Numbered from the stretch's first letter, positions 23,501 to 34,400 are shown. The stretch is DNA of 64,000 nt from Saprospiraceae bacterium (GCA_020628645.1 JAHDES010000031.1:1-64000); one strand, 5' to 3'. Made by a program: numbers and translations. Notes: generated from the letters alone by a model not told the origin.

Positions 23501-25448
23501 ATTGCGAAAGGAAATATTTGTTTCCATTGTATTGTCCTACAAAACCCAAATCCCATCTAAAAATATGACAATCGCCGATTCCACCTCCCGTACTGGCTAC
23601 TTTTACGGTTAAGGCACAATATTCCACATCACCACAATTATTGGTTGCTACATATTTAATAATATGCACTCCAAAAGGAAAAAATCCACCATTAGGAATG
23701 CCTTCTGTTTGTACAAGCGTAACGCCACCAGGACAATCTGTGGTCGCAAATGGGTTTGCCCAATTTACAGTTGCTCCTCCTTGATCTTGTGTGGCAGTAG
23801 CCTCAATTTCTACACCAGATGAACAGGTCAAATTGATAGAAGTAAAACTTTCTGTAAAAGCATTTCTAAGGAAAATTGGTGTCCCCGTTAATGCTATATT
23901 TTGACTACTAACTACAGAATTTGAATTGGTAATCCCATAATCCCATTCTTTTTTATTGAGGGAACTCAAACCCATATTATTCGGAAAAGAATAAGTCGCA
24001 TTTGCATTTTCGGAAAGATCAGTAGCTGTTTTCGCCCAAATCATGTACGTATGCGAACCATCTTGATGGCGATACGCGCCTCCTCCAATATTGGACGGCA
24101 ATTGCATGGCTTGGGTTTCTTGCACATCATAAGTTGTCGCTTCGAGCATTTCCGCTACTGTTTTATAGGCGATTCCTTCTTGATTGTATTCTTGCTGATA
24201 AGGTTCGATCGAACGTAAATCTTTGTATAAACCCACTAGATCAAATTCACTTGTGGCATTGGCTTCCGTTTGTAAATCACCTAGATTATATACATGAGTT
24301 TGAATAATTTCTTGTTTAATAGCAGTAGCGACCAATTTCATGATATAATTGACCTGTAATTCATCGGAACCAAAACCATCACTAAAGGATTTTCGGGGAA
24401 TATTCACCTCTGTCATCGTCCATTGTTTTCTAGGGTAGGTAACTCCATTATAACCGTATTGACTAAGGATGTTTTGACGAGAGATTTGTTTTTTCAATAA
24501 ACCTTCAATTGCACCATCAGAATGACGAACTTTGACTAATTGTTGTAAATCATTGTCCCAATATTGTACACTACCATCAATATTTGGATAGGTATGAAAC
24601 CCTAAAATATCGAAATAAGCTCCTCCACGAAGGGGAAATTCATTGGTAACCGTTCCTCCATTTGGATTATCTGTATTTCTAAGGATTACATCCAAAAAAC
24701 TTTCATAACCAACACCCGATACCACCACATAATCATCTGGAGCAAGCGTTTTAATAACTTCATAAGAAATACGTAAAGTTCGGATATAATGAAAGACGGG
24801 CGCTCTTAATTTATAATCACAAGGATCGGGATTATTGGTCCACCAATTGCCAGGTTGAGAAGGTGGCAGCCATCCTTTCGCACCTGTATAATCAAACCCC
24901 GGTTCATTCCAAATTTCCCAAAATTTCACTTGATCGTTCATCCGTGTGACGACTTCATATAAATAAGCAGCGTAATAATTATTCTCATTAACAGGCGTAC
25001 CATTTTCGCCATTGTCCCAAATGGGTTCGTATAAATTCGCAAACATTTCTGTGGGCCAATCTACTGAAGGACAATAATCCACAGGATCACGATGATCGGC
25101 ATGGGCAAAACCAACAAACATGGTATTGTCTTCTAAACCTAAGGCATCATAATATTGGTACTTATGTTCCCAAATATCAAAACCAAAAATATGACCAATG
25201 AAATCAGGTAATGAACCGCGTAAGGATTGCACACCAGCTCCTTGTGTACCAGCTGCATTATTTCCAGCAGCGATATCTGCAAGGGTTAAATCATCCCATT
25301 CATTTCCATAATAGCCAGGGTTAACGCCTGTTTTGTAAGTGCCTTGATAAACGGGATTGACATCATTAGCGGTGTAATTGACTTGGGCTTGTGTAAACGG
25401 TAAACAAGCAAAGAGTAAAAGGGCTAAGGGTAGAACTTTTTTGAACAT
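20523..25448 (-). CDS. Secreted clan-A-like glycoside hydrolase with C-type lectin and Kazal-like domains
   Basis: The 1641-residue product has a signal peptide (1-21) and a TIM-barrel-like catalytic region (about 25-440). WEIWNEPG holds a likely acid/base Glu 182 and WTMTEVN a likely nucleophile Glu 347, as in clan GH-A. Then come HYR-like (537-617), C-type lectin-like (633-755), Kazal-like (761-797), a Cys-rich stretch (800-895), lectin (905-1030), Kazal-like (1035-1071), two HYR-like (1077-1245), lectin (1257-1381), a Gly/Thr linker (1384-1402), lectin (1408-1533) and a type A type IX sorting domain (1560-1641, LMPNPVTTEM...). It probably cuts and binds a glycan at or outside the cell surface. 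The substrate and the exact GH family are not determined here. Confidence 0.82.
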   Translation of the reverse strand: MFKKVLPLALLLFACLPFTQAQVNYTANDVNPVYQGTYKTGVNPGYYGNEWDDLTLADIAAGNNAAGTQGAGVQSLRGSLPDFIGHIFGFDIWEHKYQYYDALGLEDNTMFVGFAHADHRDPVDYCPSVDWPTEMFANLYEPIWDNGENGTPVNENNYYAAYLYEVVTRMNDQVKFWEIWNEPGFDYTGAKGWLPPSQPGNWWTNNPDPCDYKLRAPVFHYIRTLRISYEVIKTLAPDDYVVVSGVGYESFLDVILRNTDNPNGGTVTNEFPLRGGAYFDILGFHTYPNIDGSVQYWDNDLQQLVKVRHSDGAIEGLLKKQISRQNILSQYGYNGVTYPRKQWTMTEVNIPRKSFSDGFGSDELQVNYIMKLVATAIKQEIIQTHVYNLGDLQTEANATSEFDLVGLYKDLRSIEPYQQEYNQEGIAYKTVAEMLEATTYDVQETQAMQLPSNIGGGAYRHQDGSHTYMIWAKTATDLSENANATYSFPNNMGLSSLNKKEWDYGITNSNSVVSSQNIALTGTPIFLRNAFTESFTSINLTCSSGVEIEATATQDQGGATVNWANPFATTDCPGGVTLVQTEGIPNGGFFPFGVHIIKYVATNNCGDVEYCALTVKVASTGGGIGDCHIFRWDLGFVGQYNGNKYFLSQSKATWQEAQAICQSHGGYLATIDDAAENEFLRQQVYEVGFIGINDAQNEGQLTWTNTASVPYTNFDNCNGCGNSAGADYVLFNEFNGQWFFTGSNEEHFFIMELPCGEDEGCNCPAVYDPVCGINGVTYANECEAQCAEVFIYENGECDLSCDVFQQDWLNNILNDPELCEGCIGSIEHYKGFGRDFILIADKASCDNSFIRFYNCEGIVFCQIETELAFLSCSNFFTYTTLQSVLFRNNEDCEPDPPTDCPTSLSGYDFLGEHDGHHYFISTTETSPPQAQQNAEAVNAHLAVINSAAENTFLQNAVSDMVHIGLNDASSEGSVAWVNGDLVNYTNYDNCSFCQGNDASNDYVVFHHWNGKWSFTNQWNQRKYIIELPCGGIEPCVCTTEYDPVCGDDGNTYSNACEAECEGVFNYTAGECNTGTNFSVTCNFGLDPDAIDAHPDGRTLFWTSPSASTNCPSGLTIEQVNGPPSGSFFNSWQLYEIVYLISDECGNSQTCYLTIEVPGTYGGIFCPPDITVNATSPQGAIVNYNLPDIIQGTCSVANPQATNSSTVSGSLFPIGTTEVGYTAFANGSNTYCQFDHYCTFNITVVDGDPSGECDENISGFHYLGEYGNHAYYISLDAMQPAAAQDAAIEKGGYLASITSSAENNFVQGLINEMVYIGLNDAQSEGNLQWESNEALSYTNYDICDFCSANSAQDDYVVMHPWNGGWSFSHQWALRRFILEIPCGDGGNTGGGTGGGTGGGGTGTDCSTTQAGLIYVGEMDDHYYFLSQSDRNIADAQAHADAIGGYLVSINSVAENNFVQANIEGMTYIGLNDATSDFNLSWESGEPISYTNFDICDFCSNNSPENDYVVMHPWNGGWSFSHQWAQRPYMIEVPCGNDFASPIVQNREEQVNLNLPLPQLIELMPNPVTTEMLVQYYAPESANDILHVYDARGSIVKSIPVEILEGYNAQLVDVAELPAGMYFIMLPSAHPLHRSLKFVKTRM

Positions 25449-25475
25449 AGTTTTTGTTTATAAATATAATCTATT

Positions 25476-25569
25476 GCGAGTTGAAAACTCGCAGAATATG
25501 TTTAGTCGAAGTTCGGAAACTTCGACTATCTCGGTAATGATCGGTGAAGTTTGGAAACTTCACCGATCA
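25476..25569. repeat. Three palindromic hairpins, same family as 13124-13176
   Basis: Palindromes lie at 25476-25492 (7-bp arms), 25504-25527 (11-bp arms, one mismatch) and 25538-25569 (15-bp perfect arms around GG). All but the first share a GGAAACTT core. The first two match the two-hairpin unit near 13.1 kb, including the linking AATATGTTT. They lie between two minus-strand giant genes. No strong T run follows, so a role as a plain terminator is doubtful. Confidence 0.75.
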
Positions 25570-25624
25570 TTAGCCGCCCGTCTAGTGTTTCAGACTCGAT
25601 TTATTTAAAATAAAATGATAGTCA

Positions 25625-28600
25625 TTATTGGACGATCAACTTTTCGGTGATTTGTCCATTTTTAGTTTGAAGGTGAATGAGATAAATGCCTTTGTCCATA
25701 GATTGTAGATTCAAGGCGTAATCGGTTTGTCCTTCGTTTATAATAATTTGATCGGTTTGTATTGTTTGACCTAGAGTATTGAATATTCTGATTTGAATGT
25801 CTTCTTTTTGGATAGCATCAAATTGTATGGTACAATATGTAGAAGCTGGATTGGGGAAAATGGTATACTCAAATGCAAGTGTTGGTATTTCCTTTATTCC
25901 TGTAGTTAAGACGCTAATTTGATAGAAATGGGTACTATCACAACCATTTTGTGCCACTAAATTGACCCCAATTACGGTATCCATTGTAATTAAAACATCT
26001 TGAAAATAAGTCCCCACTGGAAGCGTATCTTGGCTCATGGTAATATAAGAATCGAGTAATTCCACTTGAGTTGTTACCACACTATCACAACCAAATTGAT
26101 TGGTATACACTTCTTCAAAAGTTCCAGCTTCATTTTCATTACAAGTCGTCGCATCAATAAAAGTCTCATTAGAAGGTAATAAGTCTACTGCTAAGGTGAC
26201 GATACTATCACAGCCAAATTGATTCGCATAAGTAGTAATAAAAGTACCTACTTCATTGGGATCACAAGTGGTGGCATCTATGAAGGTCTCATTTGATGGT
26301 ACTAATTCAACTTCTACAATAACGAGACTATCACAACCATACTGATTCGTATAAATCATCTCTGTTAAGCTTACTTCATCTTCATCACAAGTTGTTTCAT
26401 AAAGATAAGTTTCGTCAGTAGGCAACAGAGACACTTCTATTGTTACAATACTATCACATCCGAACTGATTGGTATAAGTCGTTTCTGTGAAATTGACTTC
26501 ATCTGGATTACAAGTTGTTGCATTGATAAAGGTCTCATCTGATGGAGTTAAAACCACTTCTATTGTGACGATACTATCGCAACCAAATTGATTCAAATAG
26601 GTATTTACAACTGTACCCGTTTCCGTTTCATCACAAGTAGTTTGAATGAGATTAGTTTCATCAGATGATAAAAGGCTTACTTCTATTGTCACGATGCTAT
26701 CACAGCCATTTTGGCTGGTGTAGGTAGTTTGAAAAGTTCCTGTTTCATTTTCATCACAGGTACTTTCAAAGAAATAAGTTTCGATAGATTCACTGACAAT
26801 AAGATTTAATTGAAGCGTACTATCACAACCTTCTTGGGTGAATAATTTCTTTTCATAAACGCCCGTTTCGGTGTATTCTTCTCCTTCGAAAGAATAAGAT
26901 TCTCCTGTACAAATTGAAGCATTTATCGTTTCAAAATAAGAAGGCAAAACTTGGATATCTGTAGTTCTAATCAAATCAAATTGGGCAGATGAAATCGTAT
27001 CCACAAAACTGGTGTTTTGCGTATAAATTTCTCCATTATAAGTTTCTCCCTCACAGATTTGGACTTGAAGGTTTTCTTCTTGGACAATCGTTGCTACATT
27101 TACAACAAAAGTACAATTGGTTATGACTTCGGCATTATTACAAGAAGATTGTGCAGTATATTCAATGACACAATTGCCCGTTTCAAAATGTGAGCCATTC
27201 AGCAGACCTCCTGTTTGAGAAATCATTACATTTTCAAGTGTATTATTACAATTGTGTGAAACGGAGATCGAATTCTCCTCCCAATTTACAGGAATAGACG
27301 TTTGATTCAAGGGTAAATGAATCATCATATCATCTGGGCAATCCACTTGTTGTTCAAAAGGAGAAGTGATTAAGAGTTTAAAATCAGAAGCTTCATAATT
27401 ATTCGTTTCTCTAAATTCATCTTGTACATTATCTCGATCGGCATAAATGACCAAATAATATTCTCCAGGCGCAATATCATCTGGAACGGTAATCGCTCCA
27501 CCTACATCTGAGATTGTCCCAATAGGCGTATTTCCAGTTGGAACAATACCTACTTCTATGGCATTATCTGGAATACCATTATAAAAATAATTATTGGCCG
27601 AAAGATACATCCCAACTACATAATTTCCAGCAGCGAATGCATCTCCTTCATTGTTTAAATCAAAATTATAATACACGACCTCGCCTTGCTGCGCTTCTGT
27701 TTGAAGATTGGTTATATTAGAAATGGTTAAATCGGGTCTAGGTTTAGCTAGTACTTCTATCGCAGTGGTATACAGTACATTATTTCCTTCTACTATTTCA
27801 TCTACATAATCATTATGATCGATGCTTACCGCAATATAATAGATACCTTCATTCAAATCATTGGGTATTTTGAATAGCGTATCAACTGCTTGGGTTTCTC
27901 CTGCCGCAATCTCTCCCCATCTAAAAAATTGGCTAACATAGCCCCCTAAATTGGGTTCATCGTTTAAACTAATACGAATATTGAAATAATCGTAATAGTT
28001 TTCTTCTTCCATATTAGTATCAACTAATCCGATATTTTTCATTAAAAAACTAATCGGAATTTCATCCCCTTGTTCAACAATCGATGGAACACTTGAAAGA
28101 TTAGAAAGTGATAAATCCACTCCATAATCCCCTACTAAAAAAATACCATTCGTCTGTGTCTCCCAATAGCCATGATTATTGGTTTCGTCAATCTCTTCAA
28201 TTTCATCATTAACATCTATAAAGGCATAAAAACGATAAGCTCCAAAGGGAATATCTGCAGGAATGGCGAGCGCTGCCGTGATATCTTCAATCGTACCCAC
28301 TGGTGTATTACCTGTAGGAACGGTGCCTAATAGAATCTTTTCTTCTAATTCAGCCGCAGATTCTACTACATATTGATCTGTTTTAGTGGTCATATAAAAC
28401 TCAATGATATAATCGCCTGCCGCAACTGCGGTTCCTCTATTTTCGATACCAAAAGTAAAATTGACAATTTCGCCTTGGTTGACTTCATAAATATTATTGA
28501 TATTGGTAAATCGTAAATCTGGAGCAGGAGAAATGACTTTAATTAAACGATACGGATTAGAAGAAAGAATATTATTCGTTTCATTTAACTCATCTATTGT

Positions 28601-30673
28601 TTTTGAGGCATCAATTTGAAGCATTAAATAATAGTCACCATCTGCTGCTTCATTTGGGACATTGATGGAAAGACTTGTTTCGCTATCTGCTCCAACAGCT
28701 ATTTCTGATAAGGTTAAATTACCAACTTCTATATCTTGTGCATCAATTGCTCGATCAGTTGATAAATAAGCGGTAAGTGCTACATTTTGAGCTGCAATAG
28801 CTCCTTCATTATAATATTTGACATCTATTAAAAATGGTACATTTCGTTCCACATATTCAGGCAATTCTGTACTCATACTATCAATACGCAAATCGGATTT
28901 TGGTGTAAATGGAGCATCACAATCTAGTTCCACTATAAAATGATTCACCGAATCATTCGTATAGGTCCAAAAATCTTGGTAAAACACGTACATCACATCA
29001 TCATATTCATCTGTATTGTCAACACAACTTTGAAAATTAGCGGGACAAGTTCCCCAATTGGTATAACTTACCGCCTCTCCATTATCCCAAGCTTCTGTAC
29101 CTTCATTTTGTCGATCCGATAAGCCCAACCATACTTCTCCACCTACTATTTTTCCTGAAATGTATTCATCTTCTGCCTCTGAATTAATGGTCAACAAATA
29201 CCCTCCATTTTCTTCTGCGATACTTTGAGCTTCTTCTCGTGTAACGGCTTCATCAGAGATAAAATAATTATGTCCATCAAATGTTCCATAATAAAATAAA
29301 CCGTCTAAATAAGTCGTACAGCTATTTTCTAGGTTTTCAAGAACTAAAAATGGGCTGATTTTAGCTTGCAACGTCCCATAAACATAACTATAATAGGTAT
29401 AGTCCCCCCAAAGTCCTGTCAATACAAATTCATCTGCTGAATTGGATATGATAGCTGCAGGACGAATTCCATATGATACACTATTTTCATAAAAATTAGT
29501 TGACTGAAAGTAATTTGCATTACTATACGTTTTTATGTCTGTATATTGTACATTAGCAGATCCATCAAAATTGATAGCTTCAGCAGGCTCAGCTGCAATA
29601 TGATATACCCCTATTCCTTTTGTAGAGAAAGGCGCTGGGCCAGCTCCTGCCCAGTCATTTCGATCATCTAAAACCCACCACGCACTTCCATCTTCTACTG
29701 CTGCTACCCCAAGTCCTTGTGTGCTTGTACCTGTATAACCATAACGATTGGTTGCCCAAATGACTGCTCCATCTTTATCAAATTTTCGGACATGTGCCGT
29801 GCTAAAAGATTGTGTACCTAATTTAGTATTATAAGTGACCACTACCGAACCATCGTCATAACCATCTACATCTACCGTATAATAAGGACCGAAATTTACA
29901 GAAGGAACAGGCGCACCAATATTCTTACTGGCAGTAATATAATTTTTATTCCAAAGCGTTTTTCCTTGATGATCAAAACGAATAATGTTATCATTATAAC
30001 TTAACACCCCTCCGCCATGATAGCCATTAGAATTGTTGATAATAAATCCGCCATCTCGTAATTCTTCAAATAGTTTGATAGGAGGGCTTCTATAGGTATA
30101 GGTTTTTCCTGTGCCATTTGGGATAGCGATATAATCTAAAGCAGCATCATGAAAGGTGGCTTCCTTTGAGGTGATATTTTGCCAAAGTAAATTTCCGTTG
30201 GCATCAAATTTTGTAATGAGAATGCGATGTAAGGAATCACCCGCCACTTGTGTTCCACCCGCCACTGCAATACCCCCATCTTGAGTAGTGATTACTTTAG
30301 TACCGTAATTATCTAAAGGTAAGTTTACTACTTTTTCAAAGATGATATTTCCATTTTCATTCAATTTACGAATCATGAGGTCTTGATTGAGGGTATCCCC
30401 TACTCCAGCTGTTTCGTAGAAAAAATTATTGGAATAGTAAAAGTTCATACTTCCATCAAAGAAAGTTTTGGAAAAGAGAAACTGACCTTCAGCATCAGTT
30501 TGAATAAGAACCAAGGCATCATTTTCATTTTGAGTATGAATCAAATACCCTTGCTCATTTTGTTCAATTTTATGTCCTTGAAAATCAAAATCAGGATAGG
30601 TATAAAAGTTAGATTGAGCCAATAAAGAAGTAGAGAGTATCCAAGAGATACAAAGGGCGACTAGTTTGTTCAT
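25625..30673 (-). CDS. Large secreted adhesin: lectin, CARDB and Cys-repeat protein
   Basis: The 1682-residue product has a signal peptide (1-19) and a region of strand-rich GGIAVAGG / FDANGNLLW repeats like T9SS-linked beta-propeller sequences (about 20-440). It continues with a C-type lectin-like domain (about 455-590), four CARDB-like domains (about 590-1100), an HYR-like domain (about 1111-1195) and six Cys repeats of 41 residues (123 bp) around TTCDE.E.GTF...YTNQFGCDSIVTIEV. A type A type IX sorting domain ends it (IFPNPASTYCTIQF ... GIYLIHLQTKNGQITEKLIVQ). It should be a surface or released adhesin. A paralogue lies at the right edge of the window with four repeats instead of six. Confidence 0.82.
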   Translation of the reverse strand: MNKLVALCISWILSTSLLAQSNFYTYPDFDFQGHKIEQNEQGYLIHTQNENDALVLIQTDAEGQFLFSKTFFDGSMNFYYSNNFFYETAGVGDTLNQDLMIRKLNENGNIIFEKVVNLPLDNYGTKVITTQDGGIAVAGGTQVAGDSLHRILITKFDANGNLLWQNITSKEATFHDAALDYIAIPNGTGKTYTYRSPPIKLFEELRDGGFIINNSNGYHGGGVLSYNDNIIRFDHQGKTLWNKNYITASKNIGAPVPSVNFGPYYTVDVDGYDDGSVVVTYNTKLGTQSFSTAHVRKFDKDGAVIWATNRYGYTGTSTQGLGVAAVEDGSAWWVLDDRNDWAGAGPAPFSTKGIGVYHIAAEPAEAINFDGSANVQYTDIKTYSNANYFQSTNFYENSVSYGIRPAAIISNSADEFVLTGLWGDYTYYSYVYGTLQAKISPFLVLENLENSCTTYLDGLFYYGTFDGHNYFISDEAVTREEAQSIAEENGGYLLTINSEAEDEYISGKIVGGEVWLGLSDRQNEGTEAWDNGEAVSYTNWGTCPANFQSCVDNTDEYDDVMYVFYQDFWTYTNDSVNHFIVELDCDAPFTPKSDLRIDSMSTELPEYVERNVPFLIDVKYYNEGAIAAQNVALTAYLSTDRAIDAQDIEVGNLTLSEIAVGADSETSLSINVPNEAADGDYYLMLQIDASKTIDELNETNNILSSNPYRLIKVISPAPDLRFTNINNIYEVNQGEIVNFTFGIENRGTAVAAGDYIIEFYMTTKTDQYVVESAAELEEKILLGTVPTGNTPVGTIEDITAALAIPADIPFGAYRFYAFIDVNDEIEEIDETNNHGYWETQTNGIFLVGDYGVDLSLSNLSSVPSIVEQGDEIPISFLMKNIGLVDTNMEEENYYDYFNIRISLNDEPNLGGYVSQFFRWGEIAAGETQAVDTLFKIPNDLNEGIYYIAVSIDHNDYVDEIVEGNNVLYTTAIEVLAKPRPDLTISNITNLQTEAQQGEVVYYNFDLNNEGDAFAAGNYVVGMYLSANNYFYNGIPDNAIEVGIVPTGNTPIGTISDVGGAITVPDDIAPGEYYLVIYADRDNVQDEFRETNNYEASDFKLLITSPFEQQVDCPDDMMIHLPLNQTSIPVNWEENSISVSHNCNNTLENVMISQTGGLLNGSHFETGNCVIEYTAQSSCNNAEVITNCTFVVNVATIVQEENLQVQICEGETYNGEIYTQNTSFVDTISSAQFDLIRTTDIQVLPSYFETINASICTGESYSFEGEEYTETGVYEKKLFTQEGCDSTLQLNLIVSESIETYFFESTCDENETGTFQTTYTSQNGCDSIVTIEVSLLSSDETNLIQTTCDETETGTVVNTYLNQFGCDSIVTIEVVLTPSDETFINATTCNPDEVNFTETTYTNQFGCDSIVTIEVSLLPTDETYLYETTCDEDEVSLTEMIYTNQYGCDSLVIVEVELVPSNETFIDATTCDPNEVGTFITTYANQFGCDSIVTLAVDLLPSNETFIDATTCNENEAGTFEEVYTNQFGCDSVVTTQVELLDSYITMSQDTLPVGTYFQDVLITMDTVIGVNLVAQNGCDSTHFYQISVLTTGIKEIPTLAFEYTIFPNPASTYCTIQFDAIQKEDIQIRIFNTLGQTIQTDQIIINEGQTDYALNLQSMDKGIYLIHLQTKNGQITEKLIVQ

Positions 30674-31414
30674 AGAGGTCGTAAATGAAATTTGAAATTT
30701 TTGCTTTCCCTAGATTGAAAATGCGGATAGGTGTTTGGTAAGGTAAAATTACAGGTTTTTATTCAAAATAGCTATAAGTAAGAAAGAGAAAATATCATTT
30801 TGATCATCTCTTTTCATTTCCATTCTATTAACAAATTTTAACTTTTTGGCACTTTCATTGTGGTAGTAAACATTGGCAATAAAATTTGTTGATTTTTAAT
30901 GGAAAATTGGCAAAAAGTACCTAATACAGGGTATTTTACACATAAAAAAAACACATTATACGACTAAAATAAACCATTTTAGCAAATCATATTCCATTTT
31001 GATGGAAATTATATTCATAGGGAGTTAATTTTTTTTGATAAAAAAAGCACTAGAACGAGACACAGAATCTATACAATAACTTTTATTGGAAGTAATAGGT
31101 CTATTTAAAATCTACAAACTGATTTGATAAATCATTTAAAAAATAAACTGAACCTATTAACATATCCTTCTCTTCGTTCTTCAATCTGCTTTTTTATACA
31201 CTTTCTTTATTGAATTGAAATCATCCCCTCTAATTTTCAATGGCATAAGTTTATCATTATTCAGTTTTTTATTGGAGAAACTGACCTTCCCCTCTATCAA
31301 TAATAGTTAATAGAATTCCCCTCTTCTATTTCTAAAAAACAATGTTAACCAAAACTTAAACAGTCCGTGTATAAGGAAAGTCCTTGTATGCTAATAACAA
31401 ACATAGCCTACATT
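30674..31414. other. Divergent intergenic region before the giant gene
   Basis: This 741-base AT-rich gap must hold the promoters of the adhesin (minus) and the giant gene (plus). I could not find a convincing -33/-7 pair for either. It contains small AT-rich hairpins (arms CTAAAAT/ATTTTAG at 30964-30982 and TTCCAT/ATGGAA at 30992-31007) and a direct repeat ATTGGCAA at 30872 and 30906. No coding frame is supported. Confidence 0.4.
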
Positions 31415-34400
31415 ATGAAAAAAATAGGTTTACAACAGCTTAATTCAAATATACCTACACTGATTATAGTGTTATGTTTTACTATTTACACCTCCAATCT
31501 AGTGGAAGCAAAAGAGATAACTACTGATATGTGTAGCTATCATCTAAGTAATTCTAAAGATAATAATTTCTCTTTATCCAACATTTCAACAGCAGCCCGT
31601 TCGAATGGCACCGATACCGATAATGATGGGATAGATGATTGCGATGATTTAGATGATGATAATGATGGAATCACCGATGCAGATGAGGGCTGTCCTGATT
31701 GTAATTTAGGACCATTTATCAATGGGAATTTTGAACAACCTGCTTCTTTTCCTGCATCTGGATCTTTTTCTACAATGAATGCTAATACTGTCCCAGGATG
31801 GCAAGTGACCGATTCTCAAAATAGAATCGAATTGTGGTCCAATAATTATAATGGTGTCCCTGCCTATTCTGGAAATTATTTTGCCGAAATCAATGCAAAT
31901 GAAAATGGAGCATTATATCAAAGAGTTTGCACCTTACCAGGAAGTGTATTTAACTGGTCGGTCGCCCATAGAGGAAGAGCAGGAACAGATAGAGCTGTTG
32001 TAAAAATAGGAGCTACAGTTGCTTCTGCACCCGTGGTTCAAAACATGACTACAGGATTAAACTGGGTAGTCTATTCTGGAACTTATACCGTTCCAGCTAA
32101 TCAAGCATCTACTTTTTTTATATTTGAGGCAGTCTCCACTGCTTCTGGAAATGCTTCAATCGGTAATTTTGTAGATGATATACAAATCACGCTCGTGCAA
32201 CAAGGAAGTTGCCCTGATTTTGATAATGACGGTATCCCAAATACCTTAGATTTAGATTCCGATAATGATGGTTGTTTAGATGCCGAAGAAGGTGGAGGGA
32301 ATTTTTCTATTCTTGGTGGTACAATCAGAAATGGAACTTTAGTAGGAACTGTTAGTGGAAATGGTATTCCCCAAATTGCAAACGGCGGACAATCCGTTGG
32401 TAATTCTCAAAATGCAAATCGAGCTTCTTGCCCTTGCCCTTTTGCTGAAGGAATAGATACAGACGGAGATGGATTAGATAACTATTGTGATACAGACGAT
32501 GATAACGATGGTATTTTAGACCTTGATGAATGTGGTAGTCCCATTATTCAAGAAACTCCTTTTTTTGTAAGAGATGGAAACACTGTCAATTTTTCACTCC
32601 CTGCTACCGGAGATGGGTTTGTATTAGATGTGACCTCTCTTGATAATAGCTTTAATATAGTAGTCAATGGAACTACTCTCACCACAAATGAGATAGAATT
32701 CCAAACGGATCAAATGGCAAATATTCGCTTTCAAGATGGTAGTCAATATGGTATAAATGGTATTCCAGAGATTTATCAATTTGGTACTGCTAACCCTCAA
32801 ACTCCTTTATTACGATTTGTGATTGATCGAAATCGTAATGTATCCATGTTTGGTAGTAAAGTACTGAATGGTCCTTTATTTCCCTTAGCCTTAGTAGGTA
32901 ATTCAGTAAATAACTTTACTTGGAATACAAATAGCGTAAATAACTTTGTGGTTGGTCAAACTGTTGTTGGCGTAACCTATATTCGAGGAAGAGTCTATGG
33001 TACTGGATTTTCTTGTGCTGATTTAGACGGAGATGGATTAATCAATAGCCTAGATAATGATTCTGATAACGACGGCTGCCCTGATGCCATAGAAGGAACA
33101 CAAAATTTCACACAAGCTAATATAAATGGTCTAAGTCAACTTTCAGGAGCAGTAAATGGTAATGGGGTTCCGAATGTTGCCAATGGAGGGCAAGGTGTTG
33201 GTCTAAGTCAAAACCCAACACAACCTAATCTTCTTTGTAATGCAAGCTGTCGTCCTTCCGATATGAGTCGCGAATGTACAGGCGTCAATGAAAATCGAGC
33301 TGCAGCTGACTCATGGAATGCCACTAATATCAATTTTTTACAAAGCTGTATTAGCAATTCTTGTGCAAGAGTGACCGTATCTTCCAACTATAGTTTTACT
33401 AATTTATCTAATTTATGTGGAAATACTGGAGCAATTGTAGTTACTTATACGATAACAGATGATTGTGGAAATACCGCTCAACTTAATGCTACATTTAGAA
33501 TAGTGGATAGCACAAGACCAACTATCACCCAAGCACAAGATCGAACTGTAGAATGTAACGGAAATGGAAACACTACCCAACTCAATAATTGGCTAAATTC
33601 AAATGCTGGAGCAACTGATTCTGATGTTTGTGGTAATGTAAGGTGGTCCAACAACTTCTCTTCCCTTTCTGATCGTTGTGGAGAAACGGGACATAGAACC
33701 GTCACCTTCACCGCCACAGATGATTGTGGAAACACCTCCCAAACTTCGGCTACTTTTACTATCGAAGATACTACTTCACCTGACATCACACAAGCACAAA
33801 ACCAAACCGTAGAATGCGACGGAAGTGGAAATACTACGCAACTAAACAATTGGCTCAATTCAAGTGCAGGCGCAACAACTTCTGATGTTTGTGGAACTGT
33901 CTCTTGGTCACATAATTTTATAACTTTAACTGATGATTGTGGCACAACAGGAAATGCACTAGTCACATTCACTGCCACCGACGATTGTGGAAATACTTCC
34001 CAAACTTCGGCTACTTTTACCATTGAAGACACCACCTCTCCTAGCATCACACAAGCACAAAACCAAACCGTAGAATGCGACGGAAGTGGAAATACTACGC
34101 AACTAAACAATTGGCTCAATTCAAATGCAGGCGCAACAGCAAGCGATATTTGCGGAACTGTCTCTTGGACAAATAATTTTACAACACTTTCTGACGATTG
34201 TGGTACAACTGGAAATGCACTAGTCACCTTCACTGCCACCGACGATTGTGGAAATACATCGCAAACTTCTGCAACCTTTACCATTGAAGATACCACCTCT
34301 CCTAGCATCACACAAGCACAAAACCAAACCGTAGAATGTGATGGAAATGGTAATCAAACACAACTCAATAACTGGCTCAACTCCAATGCAGGGGCAACCG

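Noticed and set aside
30674-31414. Riboswitch or small RNA before the giant gene
   Set aside because: Only weak AT-rich hairpins are visible. I found no conserved motif, terminator or promoter pair to support an RNA gene.
33478-34311. Long minus-strand open frames antisense to the HYR-like array, up to 277 codons
   Set aside because: They repeat with the same 261-bp period and simply mirror the plus-strand repeat code. They have no start context and no recognisable product.
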